Notes: generated by a model from the letters alone, not told the origin. A stretch of 38,175 bases of DNA from Methylobacterium sp. R2-1 (GCF_014191355.1 NZ_JACHWM010000027.1:1-38175), one strand, 5' to 3'. Counted from the first letter of the stretch, positions 8,212 to 15,869 are shown. Made by a program: numbers and translations.

Positions 8212-8464
8212 AAAATGCGTGCTTCCTTGCACCCCAACGGTGCGCTTTTACGTGATGCCAAACCTGAAGCGTTTGGGTCCATATCTTTTTCGAACCAAGC
8301 AGCAGAAACAGCTTGAGCGTTCGAGCGGCACCTTTTGGCCTAATTCTGGACATCGAGCGGCTCCGGCAAGTTCGAGCCACATATATCGAGCAGCTCCGCG
8401 CTTCCTCCGGTGCATCTCTTCTTGATGGGCATTCGTTGCAGAAAGATATCGACTTCCGGATCAC
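8212..8464 (-). promoter_or_regulatory. Conserved leader of unknown-family member 2
   Basis: This gene-free stretch aligns with 9001-9229. On the plus strand both hold cagaaagatatcg, then one differing base, then cttccggatcac (here about 8439-8464). Nearer the gene both hold a TCCATAT element, a CTACGT/TTACGT-GATG-like stretch and a purine-rich ribosome-binding site. Here the proximal hairpin is gcacc-ccaac-ggtgc (8229-8243), immediately before AAGGAAG. An open frame exists across it on the minus strand, but differences between the copies do not favour synonymous positions, so I treat it as leader and promoter rather than coding. Confidence 0.5.
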
Positions 8465-8487
8465 TCCGCGCCGGCCCTTAGTTAGGC

Positions 8488-9000
8488 TTAGCGTTCGGGG
8501 AGCGCCTGTGCGATGGCGGCGAAGAACGGGCTGTAATTGCGGCCTTCCGGCGGGCCGTTTCCAGCGGCATCCTCCGCCAGCCACCGCCACTCCCGATCAC
8601 GCGTGACGCGCCGCTGGTCCCTCTCGGCCTGAGCGGCGATCAGGCCGAGCAGCATGTCGTCGCCGAGGATTTCGAGGCCCTGCTCATCGTGACAGTCCGA
8701 CACGAAGAGGCGCGCGTCCGGCCGGCGGTCGTGGATCTCCTGGAGTGCCGCCACCGCCTGAGAGAAGTCCTTGAACTCCCAAGCATGGCGCAGGGCAGGC
8801 CGGTCAGCCAATCCGAGGGAGATGCTGTAGAGGCTGGGCTCCTGCTCATCCAGGTCGTCGTCTCCGACCACGTCGAGGGTCAGGATTTCCGTCCCCCCCC
8901 AATCGATGCGGACGGGCTCAAGGACAAAGTAGCTGGCGGCCTCGAAGTCGGCGCGCCTGTTCCGGGAAGAGGTATCGAGCTCGATGATAGAGTCGGTCAT
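8488..9000 (-). CDS. Hypothetical protein, unknown ~160-aa family, member 3
   Basis: A 170-aa acidic protein closely related to the one at 7732-8211. Shared blocks in order are EAASYFVLEP (about residue 20), ISLGLADRPALRHAW (about 65), AVAALQEIHDRRPDARLFVSD (about 88), MLLGLIAAQAERD (about 120), EWRWLAEDAAGN (about 140) and YSPFFAAIAQAL at the end. It carries a small acidic insertion (DDDLDEQE) absent from the sister protein. An AGGAAAG ribosome-binding site precedes the ATG. The family is not one I recognise. Tandem, co-oriented copies suggest duplication on the plasmid. Confidence 0.72.
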   Translation of the reverse strand: MTDSIIELDTSSRNRRADFEAASYFVLEPVRIDWGGTEILTLDVVGDDDLDEQEPSLYSISLGLADRPALRHAWEFKDFSQAVAALQEIHDRRPDARLFVSDCHDEQGLEILGDDMLLGLIAAQAERDQRRVTRDREWRWLAEDAAGNGPPEGRNYSPFFAAIAQALPER

Positions 9001-9229
9001 TATGGATGCACTTTCCTGCGCCTTAATGGCTGGCTCCTACGTAATGACGGGCAAGGTTAGGCGTTGTCCATATATATTTTAAACTTCTAACAATAGGCGT
9101 CCGTTGCGATAGATACGCTTGCGGTGCTTGAAGCTGCCAAGCGAGAGCACGCGTTGACGTACTCGAAGAGACAACGCGGTCTAGCTGCTGCTCGCAACCG
9201 CTGCAGAAAGATATCGCCTTCCGGATCAC
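9001..9229 (-). promoter_or_regulatory. Conserved leader of unknown-family member 3
   Basis: This is the homologue of 8212-8464. The distal block at 9203-9229 matches the one at 8439-8464 with a single difference. On the minus strand a TTTAAAATATATATGG run (near 9075-9090) could supply a -10 element. Further in, CCTTGCCCGTCATTACG resembles the leader of the 18422 gene, which has CCTTAGCCGTCATT. The hairpin is degenerate here (gcc-ttaat-ggc, 9020-9030), followed by AGGAAAG before the ATG. Confidence 0.5.
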
Positions 9230-9276
9230 CACATCGCTAGGGTCAGGGCATTGCTCAACACGAGAGACATTGCCCC

Positions 9277-10434
9277 GTGCCCACTCGCGCCACCTGCGCC
9301 TCCACCCGCTTGGTCCTCACTGGTCCGAGGCTCGAGCTTGAACGCTTCCGGCGTGAATGCATCCGCATCCAGCGCGATGACCCCACGGGTCTCCCCTCAC
9401 TGGACCTTGAAGCGCTCGTGCCGGTGCCGCTCGAGATCCTGGCAACGATCCAGGACGACTCCGATGAGGCACAGCAAGCCGCCTTGGCCGCAACCGGGTA
9501 CGAGGATTGGCACGACTGGTCGGTCGCGCACTGGGGCACCGAGGAGAACGCACACGCCTTCAGCGGTCGCTTGATCGGTGACACGATTTTCGACTGCGTC
9601 TTCGAGACCTCCTGGTCGGCTCCAGAACCCGCCCTTGAGGTGCTTGCTGCACGCTACCCAGCACTCAGCGGGGCCGTCCTGGCCAGTGAGCTGCTCCTCG
9701 GTGAGTGCCTGCTCGGCGAGATCCGGAATGGCGCCTTTACCAGCGCCCGTGCGGCCTGCGATCGGCAGGTCGATATGCTCATCAACGCCTTCGACCAAGC
9801 AGGGCAGATCGGTGAGCTGTCCGCGCACGCTCTGATCGAGGCGATCGTTGCTCCTACCGCTGGCCAAGCAGCTGGCGCCTCGGCATCCGTGCCGACGCGC
9901 TTGAGCCAGATCCTCGCGGCTCTCACGCGCCGCACGTCGAGGCGACTGGCCCGCACCCTCATGTTCGAACGCCACGCCCTCGATCTGGCAGCTGAGCTTG
10001 CTGCTGGCGCCAACGCACGCGACCTCAGAGAGCGCGCGCTCACTCAGGCTGATCAGGCTGCAGGCGACATCATGTGCCTGCTCACGGATGACCGCATGCG
10101 CACACAGTTGGATCGCAAGATCGTGGCGATGGTGACGATCTGCCTCTACACCGAGGCGATGTGGGCCGAGGCTGACCTCGGAGTGCTGCCTCTCTGCCGG
10201 TCGTTCGTCGAGCACGCCGTGCTGGCGTTTCGCGACGAGGAAGAGCTGTGGACTTGGGCCGCCTTGGCGATGTACCGGCCGGGCCTGATCCTCGATTTGA
10301 GTGATGCAGACACGGTCAAGCAAGCCATCCTCGACTATGCCGAGCGGCTCCACGCGCAGCTCACGGCCTACCTGTCGGACGACAGGCGGGAGCAGGGAGT
10401 GGGCATGCCGACGCTCGACCAAGCGGCGGCCTGA
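9277..10434 (+). CDS. Api92/YubB-like ferredoxin-fold protein with long C-terminal extension
   Basis: A 385-aa protein with GTG start. Residues 5-160 match the pattern of the Api92-like/YubB ferredoxin-like domain common on plasmids: a TRLVLTGPRLELERFR opening, LDLEALVPVP near 45, the YEDWHDWSVAHWGTEENA core near 75-92, FETSWSAPEPALEVLAARYP near 110-130. The usual family ends soon after. Here about 225 further residues are helical, Ala- and Leu-rich, including an Arg-rich stretch (LTRRTSRRLARTL). The role of the extension is unknown. The domain typically sits in early-transferred or maintenance regions of plasmids, but its function is not established. The gene is convergent with the J-domain gene 3 bases away. 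Confidence 0.72.
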   Translation: MPTRATCASTRLVLTGPRLELERFRRECIRIQRDDPTGLPSLDLEALVPVPLEILATIQDDSDEAQQAALAATGYEDWHDWSVAHWGTEENAHAFSGRLIGDTIFDCVFETSWSAPEPALEVLAARYPALSGAVLASELLLGECLLGEIRNGAFTSARAACDRQVDMLINAFDQAGQIGELSAHALIEAIVAPTAGQAAGASASVPTRLSQILAALTRRTSRRLARTLMFERHALDLAAELAAGANARDLRERALTQADQAAGDIMCLLTDDRMRTQLDRKIVAMVTICLYTEAMWAEADLGVLPLCRSFVEHAVLAFRDEEELWTWAALAMYRPGLILDLSDADTVKQAILDYAERLHAQLTAYLSDDRREQGVGMPTLDQAAA

Positions 10435-10443
10435 TCGTCAGGC
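10429..10443. terminator. Shared hairpin spanning two convergent stop codons
   Basis: The palindrome gcctga-tcg-tcaggc contains the TGA stop of the gene on the plus strand and the TGA of the J-domain gene on the minus strand. It could act as a small bidirectional terminator, but there is no T-tract on either side. The symmetry may simply reflect both stops being embedded in it. Confidence 0.3.
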
Positions 10444-10977
10444 TTCGATCCCGCGCCTCGCATAGATTTCGGCAAACCGCGCCTCTGCCAGCGTGAACCG
10501 CTCATGCGCCTGCTGTCGGTGACGCGGATGTCGATCCGGATGCAGGCGGACCCGGAAGGCCCGTCGTGCCGCAACCACCAGCCAGTCCGGGCTGCCTGGA
10601 TGCAGGCCAAGCGAATGGTAGAGGGGGTCCGGCACCGGGCCAGGGCGTGATGTGGCCAGGTCTCCCGCTCTCGCGAGCTGCCGTTCCAGTGCAGCGATCC
10701 GCCCCCTTGCCCAGGCAAGATCGTCCGTCAGCTCGGCCGCTGCCTCACGAGCGGCACGATGGCCCCAGCGCTCCTCGCGCCAGAGGCCACGCCATCGCAC
10801 CGCCAGCGGCATGTAGCGGAGCACGAGGACCCAGGCGAGCATCAGGTTGGCCCAAGGCGGCAGCAGACCCATGCTCAGGCTCAGGACGACCATCAGGACC
10901 AGCCGCAGCCGCACCGCCCCTATGGTCTCCAGCACGTACTCCGCTGCAACCAGGACCGTGCCGACGAGCGCGAACAC
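10438..10977 (-). CDS. Membrane-anchored J-domain (DnaJ-like) protein
   Basis: A 179-aa protein with GTG start. Two hydrophobic segments (about residues 3-20 and 24-58) are followed by a basic, likely coiled-coil stretch (60-105) and a C-terminal J domain from about 118 to 175. The domain has the YHSLGLHPG opening and the diagnostic HPD tripeptide at 146-148 (RLHPDRHP), which stimulates Hsp70 ATPase. The layout (membrane, coil, J domain at the C-terminus) is that of a class III J protein that recruits DnaK to a specific site. It lies 9 bases after the PcfJ-like gene and is presumably co-transcribed with it. The client is unknown. Confidence 0.78.
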   Translation of the reverse strand: MFALVGTVLVAAEYVLETIGAVRLRLVLMVVLSLSMGLLPPWANLMLAWVLVLRYMPLAVRWRGLWREERWGHRAAREAAAELTDDLAWARGRIAALERQLARAGDLATSRPGPVPDPLYHSLGLHPGSPDWLVVAARRAFRVRLHPDRHPRHRQQAHERFTLAEARFAEIYARRGIEA

Positions 10978-10986
10978 CGCACTGCC

Positions 10987-12228
10987 TCAGGCCGCGAGCG
11001 TGATGCGATCGAGCCGGGCCGCGATCCGCGCCAAATCGGCCTCGCCATCGTCGTCGATTGCGGCCTCCTCGCTCGACTCGTACAGCGCATTGGCGAACGT
11101 GTCGTAGCAGTAGTGCCCGAGGAGTTCGGCCACACCTTTGTGGTAGACCTCCGGTGCCGGCCCAGCCACCTGCAGGCCGATCGTCATCAGGCGCCGCAGC
11201 ACGGCACGTAGCGCCGGCCGAGCCACTAGCGCGTTGCCCTTGCCAACGATCTGCGCGATCTCCCAGTTGCCGCCCACCATCGGCGTCAGTAGCACCGCCA
11301 GCGGCATCTCAGCCCCGGCCTCGTCGATGTGACGGTAGGCGCAGATCATCTTCAGTCCCGTCGCAACCTCGCCGATCAACGTGGCTGCGCAGTTATCCAT
11401 CGTTGCGGCAAACGCCCGGATTTCGGCAGCCGACCTGAGTGGCCGCAGTCCGTCGAGAGGAGGCAGTTCCGGCACCGGCAGGCTGTCGGCCTGCTCGAGC
11501 AGGCGACGCGCCAGCTTGCCGAGCACGTTGCCGCTGCCGAGCGACTGACGCACGGCGGCCGTGAGGCCGGCGTCGTCGACCTCCGGCACATGGATGCGCA
11601 GAAAGTCCGCCAGAGCGACCGCGCGGCTCACTTGCTCAGGGCTACTCAGCCCGCGCACGATCTCGGGCACGAGAAACGGTGCAGGAAGCGCGCGCACCGC
11701 CTGTACCTGCGACGAGCGCAAGGCGCCGCAGTAGCGCAGGCTGTGCGTGGCCGCGCTCGGCTCGGAGCTCATGAGCTCGAAGAGCTCGGCGTAGCTCTCC
11801 GGATGGGCGAACGGGTCGAGACCAGGCCGGGTCGATCCATGCTCCTGCACACGCAGCAGTGCCCGTAGATACCCACCCGGCACCGCTTGCGCCGGCACGT
11901 CGTAGAGGGCCGCGATCACCTCGCGCACCCGGCGCCGGCGTAGGGCAAAACCTACGCGGTCGCCGCTGAAACCTTCGAGCTTCAGTCGGGCGACGAAGGT
12001 TTCGCTGACCGCCCCCACGCCCCGCGTGAGGACGGCTGCCGCGACAGCGAATGCCGCCTGCCGGGTCAGTGGCCCCGAACCCATCAGGTCGGCGACGAGA
12101 CCGCGCGCTCCGGCACGATCGAGCTGCGTCAGCGGGGCCAGTGGCCAGCCGGTGATGGGCGCCAGTGGGCGGGGCTGCTCCGAGTCTTGCCGGCGAGTAG
12201 GGTTGTTGGGGCGGTCCGGCACGCGCAC
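10987..12228 (-). CDS. PcfJ-like domain protein
   Basis: A 413-aa protein. I choose GTG 12228 because a strong AGGAGGA lies just upstream. Residues about 255-350 hold a pattern like the PcfJ/plasmid-conserved domain: a helix with an AATMDNCAATL segment (invariant-looking Met-x-x-Cys), a beta strand with LKMICAYRH, AVLLTPMVGGNWEIAQIVGKGNA, then a helix. The N-terminal 240 residues are helical and unassigned. PcfJ-type proteins occur widely on plasmids and phages with no settled function. The J-domain gene follows 9 bases later. Assignment to PcfJ rests on motif resemblance only. Confidence 0.55.
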   Translation of the reverse strand: MRVPDRPNNPTRRQDSEQPRPLAPITGWPLAPLTQLDRAGARGLVADLMGSGPLTRQAAFAVAAAVLTRGVGAVSETFVARLKLEGFSGDRVGFALRRRRVREVIAALYDVPAQAVPGGYLRALLRVQEHGSTRPGLDPFAHPESYAELFELMSSEPSAATHSLRYCGALRSSQVQAVRALPAPFLVPEIVRGLSSPEQVSRAVALADFLRIHVPEVDDAGLTAAVRQSLGSGNVLGKLARRLLEQADSLPVPELPPLDGLRPLRSAAEIRAFAATMDNCAATLIGEVATGLKMICAYRHIDEAGAEMPLAVLLTPMVGGNWEIAQIVGKGNALVARPALRAVLRRLMTIGLQVAGPAPEVYHKGVAELLGHYCYDTFANALYESSEEAAIDDDGEADLARIAARLDRITLAA

Positions 12229-12711
12229 ATTCCTCCTGTTAGCCGAAAAGGCGTTGGCGGGAGCGTCGCGTCGGCGCTCCGATCCAGCGATGACGTCTGT
12301 ATTTATGAGTATGAGGCTGCCACCGATCCGAAATCGCGCAAGCGTTTGGGGTGCGGTTTTCTGGCCGACACGCCACTCCGCTTCGTCGGCTCGGCTGCCT
12401 GATCAGAGGGCGCGTGTCGCGCCGGCCCGATTTAACGGGGCAACGACAGCGACAAGGACGACGCAGCACGAGGAGCAAACGAGACCTGTCCGGATCACCC
12501 CTGCCTTGCGGGCACGAGTGCCTCGTCATCCCACGTCGTCGCAGACGACCTCGGCGTCGTGATCGGGGGCGAGGCCCGCCGAGCGCCCGATCACGCGACG
12601 AGCGAACGAACGCGCCGGGGCGCCCCGCAGGGGCGCGGCACGAGCCGTCAGGCGAGGCCGGCGCGTTTGGACGCCTGACCTTCCGGGGCGAGCCGAAGGC
12701 GAGGCCGGGCC
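12229..12711. other. GC-rich non-coding stretch with inverted and direct repeats
   Basis: No convincing gene is seen. A perfect 7-bp GC hairpin, gcgcccc-gca-ggggcgc, lies at 12620-12636. Near-identical short direct repeats built on aggcgaggccgg occur near 12652 and 12698. The stretch separates the PcfJ-like gene start from the GATCTAC palindrome cluster. Possible roles are promoter DNA for the PcfJ-like operon, a termination zone or an unidentified cis-acting plasmid site. None can be shown. Confidence 0.35.
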
Positions 12712-12785
12712 AAAGTCATAGATCTACATTAGATCTACAGTAGATCGCTTCGCTCTTTAATGATCTACTGTAGATCTATGACTTT
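12712..12785. repeat. Palindrome cluster built on GATCTAC/GTAGATC
   Basis: A perfect 17-base inverted repeat (12712-12728 and 12769-12785, beginning aaagtcatagatctaca) encloses further copies of one heptamer. GATCTAC occurs at 12721, 12732 and 12762, and GTAGATC at 12740 and 12770. Two of the pairs form 15-base palindromes with a single central base (12732-12746, 12762-12776). The AT-rich cluster stands out in GC-rich surroundings, in non-coding DNA. The density of one motif in 60 bases fits a protein-binding array such as an operator, centromere or origin element. A transcription terminator is less likely because most copies are self-palindromic. Confidence 0.7.
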
Positions 12786-12801
12786 TATCAGCCCCAGTCG
12801 T

Positions 12802-13302
12802 TCACAGACTTGCTGTTCTCCGGCGTGCCAGGACCTCATCACGCAACGCTTGAAGCGCGCTTTTCTGCGCGAACGGATTGGCGATCTGACCCTGCACCTC
12901 GACAAGGCCATCGGCGATCTGGCTGAGGATCTCGAGGTGCTGGCTCTGAAAAGCGCGCTGCGCGTCCTCGATCTTGGCAACCCGTTCGCCAAAGCGGGTC
13001 GGGATCAGCGCGTCCTGCACGCTCATCCCGGTAATCTCCCCCATCAGCGCACCGAGGTGCTGGAACTTCTCGTGGTTCGTGGCGAGGTAGTGCTCGAAGT
13101 CGGCACGCGGCACGTTGGTCTCCCTCAGCGTGCTGACGACAGCCTCCAGGTTCGTCATCGCGGTTGCGACCGCTTCAAGCTTGTCGTCGCCCTCGATCAA
13201 CGCCTCCTCGAACCCTTGGAGGCGCATCTCGAGACCTTCGAGCTTGGCGTGGAGCGCCTCCAGGTGACTCACGAGTCTCGCGAACTCGGCGCGGTCGATC
13301 AT
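12802..13302 (-). CDS. Coiled-coil hypothetical protein
   Basis: A 166-aa protein, almost entirely helical, with heptad-like spacing of Leu, Ile and Val over residues 5-75 (FARLVSHLEALHAKLEGLEM) and again over 105-155. No enzymatic or membrane motif is visible. Its ATG overlaps the stop of the preceding gene (ATGA at 13302-13299), so it is translationally coupled to the 13299-14066 gene and probably works with that product. The GATCTAC palindrome cluster lies 17 bases beyond its stop. No function can be assigned. Confidence 0.68.
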   Translation of the reverse strand: MIDRAEFARLVSHLEALHAKLEGLEMRLQGFEEALIEGDDKLEAVATAMTNLEAVVSTLRETNVPRADFEHYLATNHEKFQHLGALMGEITGMSVQDALIPTRFGERVAKIEDAQRAFQSQHLEILSQIADGLVEVQGQIANPFAQKSALQALRDEVLARRRTASL

Positions 13303-14066
13303 GCCTGCGAGCCTCCCACCGGCTGGGCAAGCCGTGCAGCTCTCTGGCTGGCCACGTGCTCTGCGTAGCCGCAGCGATCGACGTACTGGTGGTAGCGCAG
13401 GCCGGCCCCGCGCTGCTTGGGTGAGATGAACTTAGCGGTCATCTGATCGGCGACGAGCGTTTGGCCGTCCACGTGAAGCGTCACCTCCGGCACCGTCGCG
13501 CCCTCGTCATCGGTCGTGAAGCGCACATGCACGTACTGGTGCTCGAAGTAGCGGAAGCCGCCGTGTCGATCGGAGAGCACGCCGTAGAGGTCCTCCGGAT
13601 CGTTCCGCGCGATCAGGCTACGCAGCTCATCCGCGAAGGCGGCCGTGAACTTGCCCGTCGAGCGGTTCACATCGACGATCTTGAGCTCGAACTCGCCAGC
13701 CTGCCGCAGCTGGACTCCCCGCGAGAACTGCGCGCCGCTCCGCTTCTGGATCAGGCTGGCCGGCACGGTCCAGCCCTCGATCGAAACCTTGTAGCGCAGT
13801 CCCTTGTAACGCTTGCGCATCTGCCCGGTTTTCGGATCGACGAAGGTTTCGGGTTTGTCGGCGTTGTCCCACAAGCCGATCTGAGCGTAGGTGAGCAGGC
13901 TCAGCGGCATCATCGGACCACGGTTTGGATATTCGGCCGGCGTCCAAACCTTCGTGCAGGTTGTTGTGGCCGTGTCAGGGATGGAGATCGAGTTCTTGCG
14001 GGTCTCAAAGTTCGCGCGGAGAGTGGCCAGAGCGCCACGTGCGCTCGGCTTCCATTCAATCGTCAT
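13299..14066 (-). CDS. Hypothetical protein
   Basis: A 255-aa protein of unrecognised family. The sequence is of mixed alpha/beta character with conserved-looking stretches such as MPLSLLTYAQIGLWDNADKP, a basic region around YKGLRYKVSIEGW, and a C-terminal YHQYVDRCGYAEHV. No signal peptide or membrane segment is visible. It is the first gene of a two-gene operon with the coiled-coil protein, overlapping it by ATGA. Location next to the palindrome cluster and the partition genes suggests a plasmid-backbone role, which is inference only. Confidence 0.65.
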   Translation of the reverse strand: MTIEWKPSARGALATLRANFETRKNSISIPDTATTTCTKVWTPAEYPNRGPMMPLSLLTYAQIGLWDNADKPETFVDPKTGQMRKRYKGLRYKVSIEGWTVPASLIQKRSGAQFSRGVQLRQAGEFELKIVDVNRSTGKFTAAFADELRSLIARNDPEDLYGVLSDRHGGFRYFEHQYVHVRFTTDDEGATVPEVTLHVDGQTLVADQMTAKFISPKQRGAGLRYHQYVDRCGYAEHVASQRAARLAQPVGGSQA

Positions 14067-14139
14067 ACTATGATCTTCTCAAAATCTTACGACCCCAAAA
14101 CGGGGAAGCAGGCTTGTCATGCCTGATCGACGAGCGGCG

Positions 14140-14596
14140 TGTCGATATTCTTGACGGAGCAGATCTGAATAAGACGGTGCCCTCGGAAGCGCATCTCACT
14201 GCCACGGTCCAGGAGCGAGCGTGCGGGGTGAGGGTCGGAAGCTCGCACTGCTACGTGTCGTCATCGGTCGCTTCCATGATGCGGTCGGTGATCAGGAGCG
14301 GTTCTGAACAGCGCTTATCGGCCACTTCAGCCCACTTGTTGACGTTGGTTGTAGTCGGTGCCCTCCATCGCGCAGGCCATCTTCATAGTCCACGAGCGAG
14401 CGCCTGGAGCCGACGCGAGAAGCTGGCACTGCCAGGACTCATCCCCAATCGCTTCCATCGTGGTCGCGGTGATGAGCAGGGGTTCGGAGCAATTCGCGTC
14501 TGCCATCTCGGCCCGCTTGCCGACGTAGGCGGGCTCTGCGGCCAGGAGCGGGAGCGGGAGCGGGACGAGCAAGCGACAGTGCACGGGTAGACTCAT
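14140..14596 (-). pseudogene. Broken gene for a secreted two-repeat protein
   Basis: The minus strand from ATG 14596 gives a signal-peptide-like start (MSLPVHCRLLVPLPLPLLAA), then a repeat unit with YVGKRAEMADANCSEPLLIT and ARSWTMKMACAMEGT. The frame closes at 14327. In another frame a second unit follows: NKWAEVADKRCSEPLLIT, a TAG where unit 1 has Trp, then QCELPTLTPHARSWTVAVRCASEGT. The two units share the order of Cys, SEPLLIT and ARSWT. The original product was probably a small periplasmic protein with two ~60-aa domains, now broken by a frameshift and a nonsense codon. Unit 1 alone (14327-14596) could still be made. Confidence 0.55.
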
Positions 14597-14697
14597 CCAC
14601 GAGACCACGCTTGCCCTAGTGGACTTTTCCACGAAGCTGAGCGCAGACGGGTGCTCCGGTCAACCTATCCACCCGTCTGGTAGCTCACCCGTGGACG
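14596..14697. repeat. Centromere/operator-like TCCACGAG repeats, left cluster
   Basis: Short related motifs crowd this gene-free stretch: tccacgag at 14596, tccacgaa at 14628, an inverted gtgga-cttt-tccac around 14619-14632, and gacgggt paired with acccgtc across 14646-14677. A gtggacgag near 14691 is an inverted copy. The same word recurs around the start and end of parA. Repeats of this kind next to a ParA plus ribbon-helix-helix pair normally serve as the partition site and as the operator for autorepression. Confidence 0.5.
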
Positions 14698-14700
14698 AGA

Positions 14701-14997
14701 CTACTTCGCAATCTGCGGCAGCCCCTTGCGGGCGAACTCGCGGTTCACGAGGTCGATCATGTAGTCCTGCATGGTGAAGCCATCTTGTGCGACCATGGCC
14801 TTGAAGGAATTGAACGCCTTTTGGTCGAGCCAAACGGACAGGTTCTTCTTTCCGGCGCGGTACTGCGGGCGAGCGGCCGGAGAGGCCGCAGGAGCAGTCC
14901 GGACAGGCTCAGAGGAGGCTTCGGGTGCAGGTGCGGGTGCAGATGCCGGGATCGCGTCCTCGGCGGGCATCTGGAAGGCACGGGCCGGCTTTGCCAC
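14701..14997 (-). CDS. Ribbon-helix-helix partition/repressor protein (ParB-equivalent)
   Basis: A 98-aa protein with GTG start and a good ribosome-binding site (GTAGGAGAG, about 8 bases upstream on the minus strand). The first ~45 residues are Ala/Pro-rich and probably disordered. Residues about 49-95 match a ribbon-helix-helix fold: a short basic strand (KKNLSVWLD) followed by two helices (KAFNSFKAMVAQDG, TMQDYMIDLVNREFARKG). Small proteins with a flexible N-tail and RHH domain are the centromere-binding partners of short ParA ATPases (type Ib partition). The gene lies 27 bases downstream of parA on the same strand and between clusters of TCCACGAG repeats. Confidence 0.75.
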   Translation of the reverse strand: MAKPARAFQMPAEDAIPASAPAPAPEASSEPVRTAPAASPAARPQYRAGKKNLSVWLDQKAFNSFKAMVAQDGFTMQDYMIDLVNREFARKGLPQIAK

Positions 14998-15024
14998 GGT
15001 TTACTCTCCTACAAGTCCACGAGA

Positions 15025-15696
15025 TTACGCATCCACGAGTTCACTCGTGGTCTTTGCTGTTTGGTCCACGAGGCCACTGATCCACCGGTAGACCGCCTCA
15101 GCCTCGTCAGCAGCCTTACCGGACGGTTCGAACTCGGTTGCGGTCAACCCCTGGGACATCGCGTAGGCGAAGGCTGCGCGGGTGGCGATCCGAACAGGCG
15201 CAAGCTGGAGACCATATGCCTGGATCGCCGCTTCACCCTCTTCGACCATCCGGCGGGCGTTCGAACCGGTTGGGACCTGGGCCAGCATCACCCACGTCCG
15301 GTCAATCCGCTCGGCGATTCGAACGGTCCGCTTCACCGTGCTCAAGGTTTCCAAGTCGAACTGCGTCGGTCGGATCGGGACCAGGACAAGGTCCGCGACC
15401 TCACAAGCGGCGAGAGCGGTCGTCTCGGCCTTACCGGCCGTATCGACGATGAGCAGGTCGGTCCCGTTCTTCTGGGCGATTCCCTTCAGCCTCGCGAACG
15501 CGTCACCGTCGATCTCACGGATGATAGAGGGGGTCTCGGCCTCGCGGCGCTCGAACCACTTATAAGCTGATCCCTGGGGATCGCTGTCGATCACCGCGAC
15601 GGACAGCCCGGCAGCTTCGGCCGAGACGGCGAGATGAAGAGCGGTCGTCGATTTCGACGAACCCCCCTTTAAGCCGATGACGGCAATCGTCTTCAT
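15025..15696 (-). CDS. parA: ParA-family partition ATPase
   Basis: A 223-aa Walker-type ATPase. I place the start at MKTIAVIGLKGG (15696), since family members begin just before the P-loop. The deviant Walker A is KGGSSKST (residues 10-17) with the signature lysine, followed by VIDSDPQG (36-42) and Walker B LLIVD (81-85). There is no N-terminal helix-turn-helix, so it is the short type Ib form, which leaves DNA binding to its partner. It would move plasmid copies along the nucleoid using ATP, with the RHH protein at 14701-14997 loaded on the centromere. TCCACGAG-type motifs lie within and around its 3' end (15016, 15032, 15065) and upstream of its start. Confidence 0.88.
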   Translation of the reverse strand: MKTIAVIGLKGGSSKSTTALHLAVSAEAAGLSVAVIDSDPQGSAYKWFERREAETPSIIREIDGDAFARLKGIAQKNGTDLLIVDTAGKAETTALAACEVADLVLVPIRPTQFDLETLSTVKRTVRIAERIDRTWVMLAQVPTGSNARRMVEEGEAAIQAYGLQLAPVRIATRAAFAYAMSQGLTATEFEPSGKAADEAEAVYRWISGLVDQTAKTTSELVDA

Positions 15697-15813
15697 GGTC
15701 CACCTTCCCACGAGTGCGCACGTCTACAGCGCAGCCAAATCCACGCGCAGACGCGTCCGATGGTGGACTTGTGCACGCGTCCCCGTGCGCACCATCCCAC
15801 CTTTCCACGCGTG
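15697..15813. promoter_or_regulatory. parA upstream repeats, candidate operator/centromere
   Basis: Between the parA start and the origin-like stretch lie repeated words related to those flanking the RHH gene: cccacgag near 15709, tccacgcg near 15743, gtggac near 15764, two acgcgtcc copies near 15753 and 15774, and the palindrome ccacgcgtgg near 15804. The arrangement suggests a ParA/RHH-controlled promoter and possibly the partition site itself. No clear -35/-10 pair is seen. Confidence 0.45.
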
Positions 15814-15869
15814 GCTCACATTGGTTAATGACCGGTTAAGATGATGCCACGCTCCCCGGCAGGGTCAAC

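Noticed and set aside
8129..8590. Minus-strand frame with CNEC-like motif upstream of the 7732-8211 gene, matched by MVIRKAISFC at 9232
   Set aside because: The two copies start alike, but their differences change amino acids as often as expected for non-coding DNA and the frames diverge fully after ~12 residues; a shared leader explains it better.
9397..10422. A 341-codon minus-strand frame opposite the Api92-like gene
   Set aside because: It mirrors the codon structure of the plus-strand gene, which has recognisable motifs, and has no family pattern itself.
12712..12785. Reading the GATCTAC cluster as a simple terminator of the coiled-coil gene
   Set aside because: The cluster holds several self-palindromic heptamer pairs and is AT-rich in the stem, unlike a GC stem plus T-run.
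14070..14126. Short plus-strand peptide MIFSKSYDPKTGKQACHA
   Set aside because: Only 18 residues, with no ribosome site and no partner; too short to support.
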